Source: UBA9337 sp038331135 (GTDB taxonomy: Bacteria; Patescibacteriota; Minisyncoccia; Moranbacterales; UBA9337). Taken from it: a DNA stretch of 18,208 nucleotides. The number at the start of each line of letters is the position of its first letter. Positions within the stretch are counted from its first letter, which is position 1. This document shows, in pieces, positions 16,256-18,208 of this stretch. Below the pieces are notes generated by a model. That model saw only the letters and a program-made list of their open reading frames with translations, did no database searches and was not told the origin of the DNA. Made by a program: the position numbers and the translations under genes. The stretch lies in the NCBI GenBank assembly GCA_038331135.1, contig JBBQOS010000018.1, forward strand, positions 1-18,208, given 5' to 3'.

Positions 16256-16291
16256 AAAACCCCGAAGATGTCGTACATTACCGGGGTTTTT
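16256..16291. terminator. Strong bidirectional terminator
   Basis: AAAACCCCG pairs with CGGGGTTTT around a loop of about 17 bases, with T runs on both strands. On the + strand it ends the candidate small RNA. On the - strand it would stop transcripts coming from priA. Confidence 0.85.
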
Positions 16292-16305
16292 AATTTTTTT
16301 TAAAA

Positions 16306-16352
16306 ATTCAGTCAAATTGGTACGTATGTATCAGTTTGACTGAATCGTTTTT
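16306..16352. terminator. Long perfect hairpin, likely bidirectional terminator
   Basis: 16306-16323 pairs with 16328-16345 at all 18 positions (two G-T wobbles on the + strand) around a GTAT tetraloop. T6 follows on the + strand and T5 on the - strand. The stem is much longer than a terminator needs, so it may also be a repeat or a processing site. Confidence 0.75.
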
Positions 16353-16372
16353 TATTAAATACTTTTTTGCAT

Positions 16373-16404
16373 TTTACTACCGTACTCTAGTGTACGGTAG
16401 TAAA
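16373..16404. repeat. Perfect 13-bp inverted repeat
   Basis: TTTACTACCGTAC and GTACGGTAGTAAA flank a six-base TCTAGT centre. No T run follows on either strand, so it is not an ordinary terminator. It is the third hairpin in a row within 150 bases. It could be a binding site for a dimeric protein or a remnant of a mobile repeat. Confidence 0.8.
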
Positions 16405-16461
16405 TGACTAAATGGTTTGGGGGAGTTTTTGTTTTTGAAATGTAGTTATTTAGTTAAGTTT

Positions 16462-16645
16462 TTAAACAAACCCTCTCTGTCTTTAATCCCCCTCGCCTGT
16501 ACTTTGGAGAGGGCTGGGATGAGGGTTTAGCAACCCCCTCCTTGTCATAAAGGACACCTGTCTGCGCTCCGTAGGCATAGTATTTGGCGACGTACGACCG
16601 GTAGGCAGGTCTCCCCCTTGAGTACAAAATAAGAGAGGGTGTTTA
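16462..16645. repeat. Degenerate dispersed-repeat element bounded by inverted ends
   Basis: The left end TTAAACAAACCCTCTCT (16462-16478) matches the reverse complement of the right end AGAGAGGGTGTTTA (16632-16645) apart from two extra As. Inside are further C/T-rich and G/A-rich inverted pieces: CCCTC..GGAGAGGG, GGGATGAGGGTTT, CTCCCCCTTGAGTAC, and CCGGTAGGCAGGT (16598-16610) facing ACCTGTCT (16556-16563). Base composition is GC-richer than the surroundings and no gene is present. It resembles the intergenic CCCTC/GAGGG repeat clusters of many environmental genomes, without a recognisable transposase. Confidence 0.5.
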
Positions 16646-16669
16646 GGCTGCGTGTTAAGTGTCTTATGA

Positions 16670-18208
16670 CTATATTAGGCTTATGGGGTCGACATCAATC
16701 TGCCAACCATTAGGCAGACTTTTTATTTCTGCCCCAAGAGATGAGGAAAGTTTTTCTTCGTTTTTTATTTTTAAAATAATTTGCATGGCATATCTTTTTC
16801 TAATTTTAGGAATATAGGGTGCACTGGGAGGATAAATCTGGACGGCATTATTTTCTCCGCGAACATCTTCTAATTTTTTATACATTCGCTCCGTTTCTTT
16901 TTCTACTAAGCTTGATGAAAAATCTTTGTAAGTTAATTTAATAATTTTAGAAAACGGAGGATAGCTGAGAGCTTTTCTTTCTTTAATTTCGTATTCATAA
17001 AGTTTAGTGTAATTTCTTTCGGCTGCCCAGCGGATAACTTGATTTTCGACGTGGTAAGTCTGGATGATAGCTTTGCCAGCATACCTTGCGCCCGTGCGAC
17101 CAGTGCGACCGATAGCTTGAGAGATGAGAGCGAAGGCATTTTCGTTGGTGTGAAAATCGGGAAAAGCAAATAAACTATCGGCGTCAATAATTCCCACCAG
17201 TCCGACATTATTTAAATCCCAAGCTTTGGCAATCATTTGCGTGCCGATTATAATATCGATTTTTTTACTTGAAAAATCATCCCAAACCTTTGTTTGAGAG
17301 TTAATTGATTTTTGCATACTATCAGAATCTACTCGAGCAATACGTGCAGAGGGGAAAAGTTTTTCAATTTCTTTTTCGATTTTTTCCGTACCCAGGCCGA
17401 CATTTTTAAAACTAATTCCTCCGCAATTCGGACACATCGGGAAATCTCCCGTTTCAAATTGACAATGCAGACATTCATAGTTTCCTTTTTTGCGAGAAGT
17501 TAAAGCTCTTTCGCAATCCGGACAAGTTAAAACAGTTTTACAAGCAGTGCAAGCAGAAAAAGTGCTCATCCCCTGGCGATTGATAAAAAGAATAGTTTGA
17601 AATTTATTTTTAAGGGTCCAAGCAATTTCGCTTTCTAATTTTTCTGATATGGGAGAAACGATTTTTACTTTTTTCCAGTTTTTCCAATGTTCCTTTCTTA
17701 AATCAACAATTTCTATATTAGCTCTCAGTTCACGGTCAACGGTTCTTAGCTTGGGTAATGTTAATAATTTATATTTGATTAGGGAGTCGTGATCTGTGCG
17801 CTGTGAACTTTTAAAATACGTTTCGATGCGCGGAGTAGCGGAGCCAAAAACTATTTTGGCTTCGTAATTTTTAGCTAGCTCCTCAGCTACTCGGCGGGCA
17901 TCATAGTGTGGGTTCATCTCCCATTGTTTAAAAGAAATATCTTGCTCTTCATCGACAATAATAATTTTTAAATTTTTAAAAGGAGCGGTAACTGCTTGAC
18001 GAGTACCGATAATTATTTGAGCGGTGCCATTTTTTATAGCCAGCCAATTTTTAAAATATTGACCTTTGGATAGTTTGCTATGGAGTACGGCAATTTTTTC
18101 TGCGCCAAAAAATTCTCCATATCTTTCTATTTCTTGCGCGGTAATAGTAAGTTCTGGCAAGAGAATCAAGGCTTGGGCACTTTTTTTATTTTTAAAAATT
18201 TCTTTGAT
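16670..18208 (-). CDS. priA: Primosomal protein N' (PriA helicase), C-terminal part
   Basis: PriA is a 3'-5' DNA helicase that reloads the replicative helicase at stalled forks. The frame is open to the window edge (512 residues visible); the N-terminal DNA-binding part and Walker A lie outside. Visible, numbered from the window edge: LILLPELTITAQ near 14-25, Walker B DEEQ at 86-89 (many PriA have DEEH), GSATPR near 122-127, and a zinc region of four CxxC pairs at 220/223, 229/232, 246/249 and 259/262, the pattern of E. coli PriA. The helicase motifs GTQMIAKAWDL and QAIGRTGRTG start at 322 and 364; E. coli has forms like GTQMLAKGHHF and GRAGR. The C-terminal domain contains SYPPFSKI. It ends with TAG and is followed by the repeat region and terminators. 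Confidence 0.96.
   Translation of the reverse strand: MKEIFKNKKSAQALILLPELTITAQEIERYGEFFGAEKIAVLHSKLSKGQYFKNWLAIKNGTAQIIIGTRQAVTAPFKNLKIIIVDEEQDISFKQWEMNPHYDARRVAEELAKNYEAKIVFGSATPRIETYFKSSQRTDHDSLIKYKLLTLPKLRTVDRELRANIEIVDLRKEHWKNWKKVKIVSPISEKLESEIAWTLKNKFQTILFINRQGMSTFSACTACKTVLTCPDCERALTSRKKGNYECLHCQFETGDFPMCPNCGGISFKNVGLGTEKIEKEIEKLFPSARIARVDSDSMQKSINSQTKVWDDFSSKKIDIIIGTQMIAKAWDLNNVGLVGIIDADSLFAFPDFHTNENAFALISQAIGRTGRTGARYAGKAIIQTYHVENQVIRWAAERNYTKLYEYEIKERKALSYPPFSKIIKLTYKDFSSSLVEKETERMYKKLEDVRGENNAVQIYPPSAPYIPKIRKRYAMQIILKIKNEEKLSSSLGAEIKSLPNGWQIDVDPISLI

Larger units (their letters stand above)
16138..16291 (+). ncRNA. Candidate small non-coding RNA (about 150 nt)
   Basis: The span between a near-consensus promoter and a strong terminator holds no plausible protein gene. 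Seen folds: CGTAA (16139-16143) with TTACG (16149-16153) right at the predicted 5' end; CTTCTGTGCGCT (16163-16174) with AGCATGTAGAGG (16181-16192), 12 positions with one mismatch and a six-base AATAAT loop; an A/T-rich single-stranded middle; then the terminator hairpin. No known family is recognised; it is short for 6S RNA and shows no central bubble. A tiny frame from the ATG at 16232 runs through the terminator and is discounted. Confidence 0.5.

Noticed and set aside
16232..16341. Short leader-peptide-like frame (MDKILSQIKPRR...)
   Set aside because: It reads straight through a strong terminator and the next hairpin, has no Shine-Dalgarno, and no run of regulatory codons.

Overview
This AT-rich window looks like a chromosomal segment of a Candidate Phyla Radiation (Patescibacteria) bacterium. 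The assignment is an inference from several things seen together: low GC, an almost complete lack of Shine-Dalgarno sequences, a run of large multi-membrane-span glycosyltransferases, GC-rich palindromic intergenic repeats of the CCTGCC/GGTAGGCAGG type, and an unusual RtcB-family protein. TGA and TAG both act as ordinary stops, so nothing suggests a recoded genetic code.

Layout. The left 3.2 kb is read on the + strand. It holds the 3' end of pnp (polynucleotide phosphorylase) with a strong terminator, a lysine/asparagine-rich single-span membrane protein of unknown function, and about 800 bases with no convincing protein gene. That last stretch begins with a near-consensus promoter (TTGACG-17-TATAAT) and is full of perfect helices and a pseudoknot. 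I read it as a large structured non-coding RNA, and it is the most interesting object here.

From 3.2 kb to the right end all genes but one lie on the - strand, converging on the RNA. Most form a surface-glycan region: three GT-C membrane glycosyltransferases (two are paralogues), a secreted parallel beta-helix protein, a Wzx/MATE-type flippase, a thymidylate-kinase-like P-loop protein and a GT4 cytosolic glycosyltransferase. A plausible scheme is that the GT4 enzyme works on a lipid-linked glycan in the cytoplasm, the flippase exports it, and the GT-C enzymes add sugars outside from polyprenyl-phosphate donors. The beta-helix protein may act on or sit in the surface layer. A divergent RtcB-family (RNA ligase) gene lies among them and does not obviously belong to the pathway. 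At the right edge is the C-terminal part of PriA (replication restart helicase).

The one + strand gene in the right part (14533-14856) encodes a small secreted protein. It has the only strong Shine-Dalgarno in the window and its own terminator, so it may be a separate acquisition. The 560 bases between the GT4 gene and priA hold a second likely non-coding transcript (about 150 nt, with promoter, two hairpins and terminator), three consecutive long hairpins and a degraded dispersed-repeat element.
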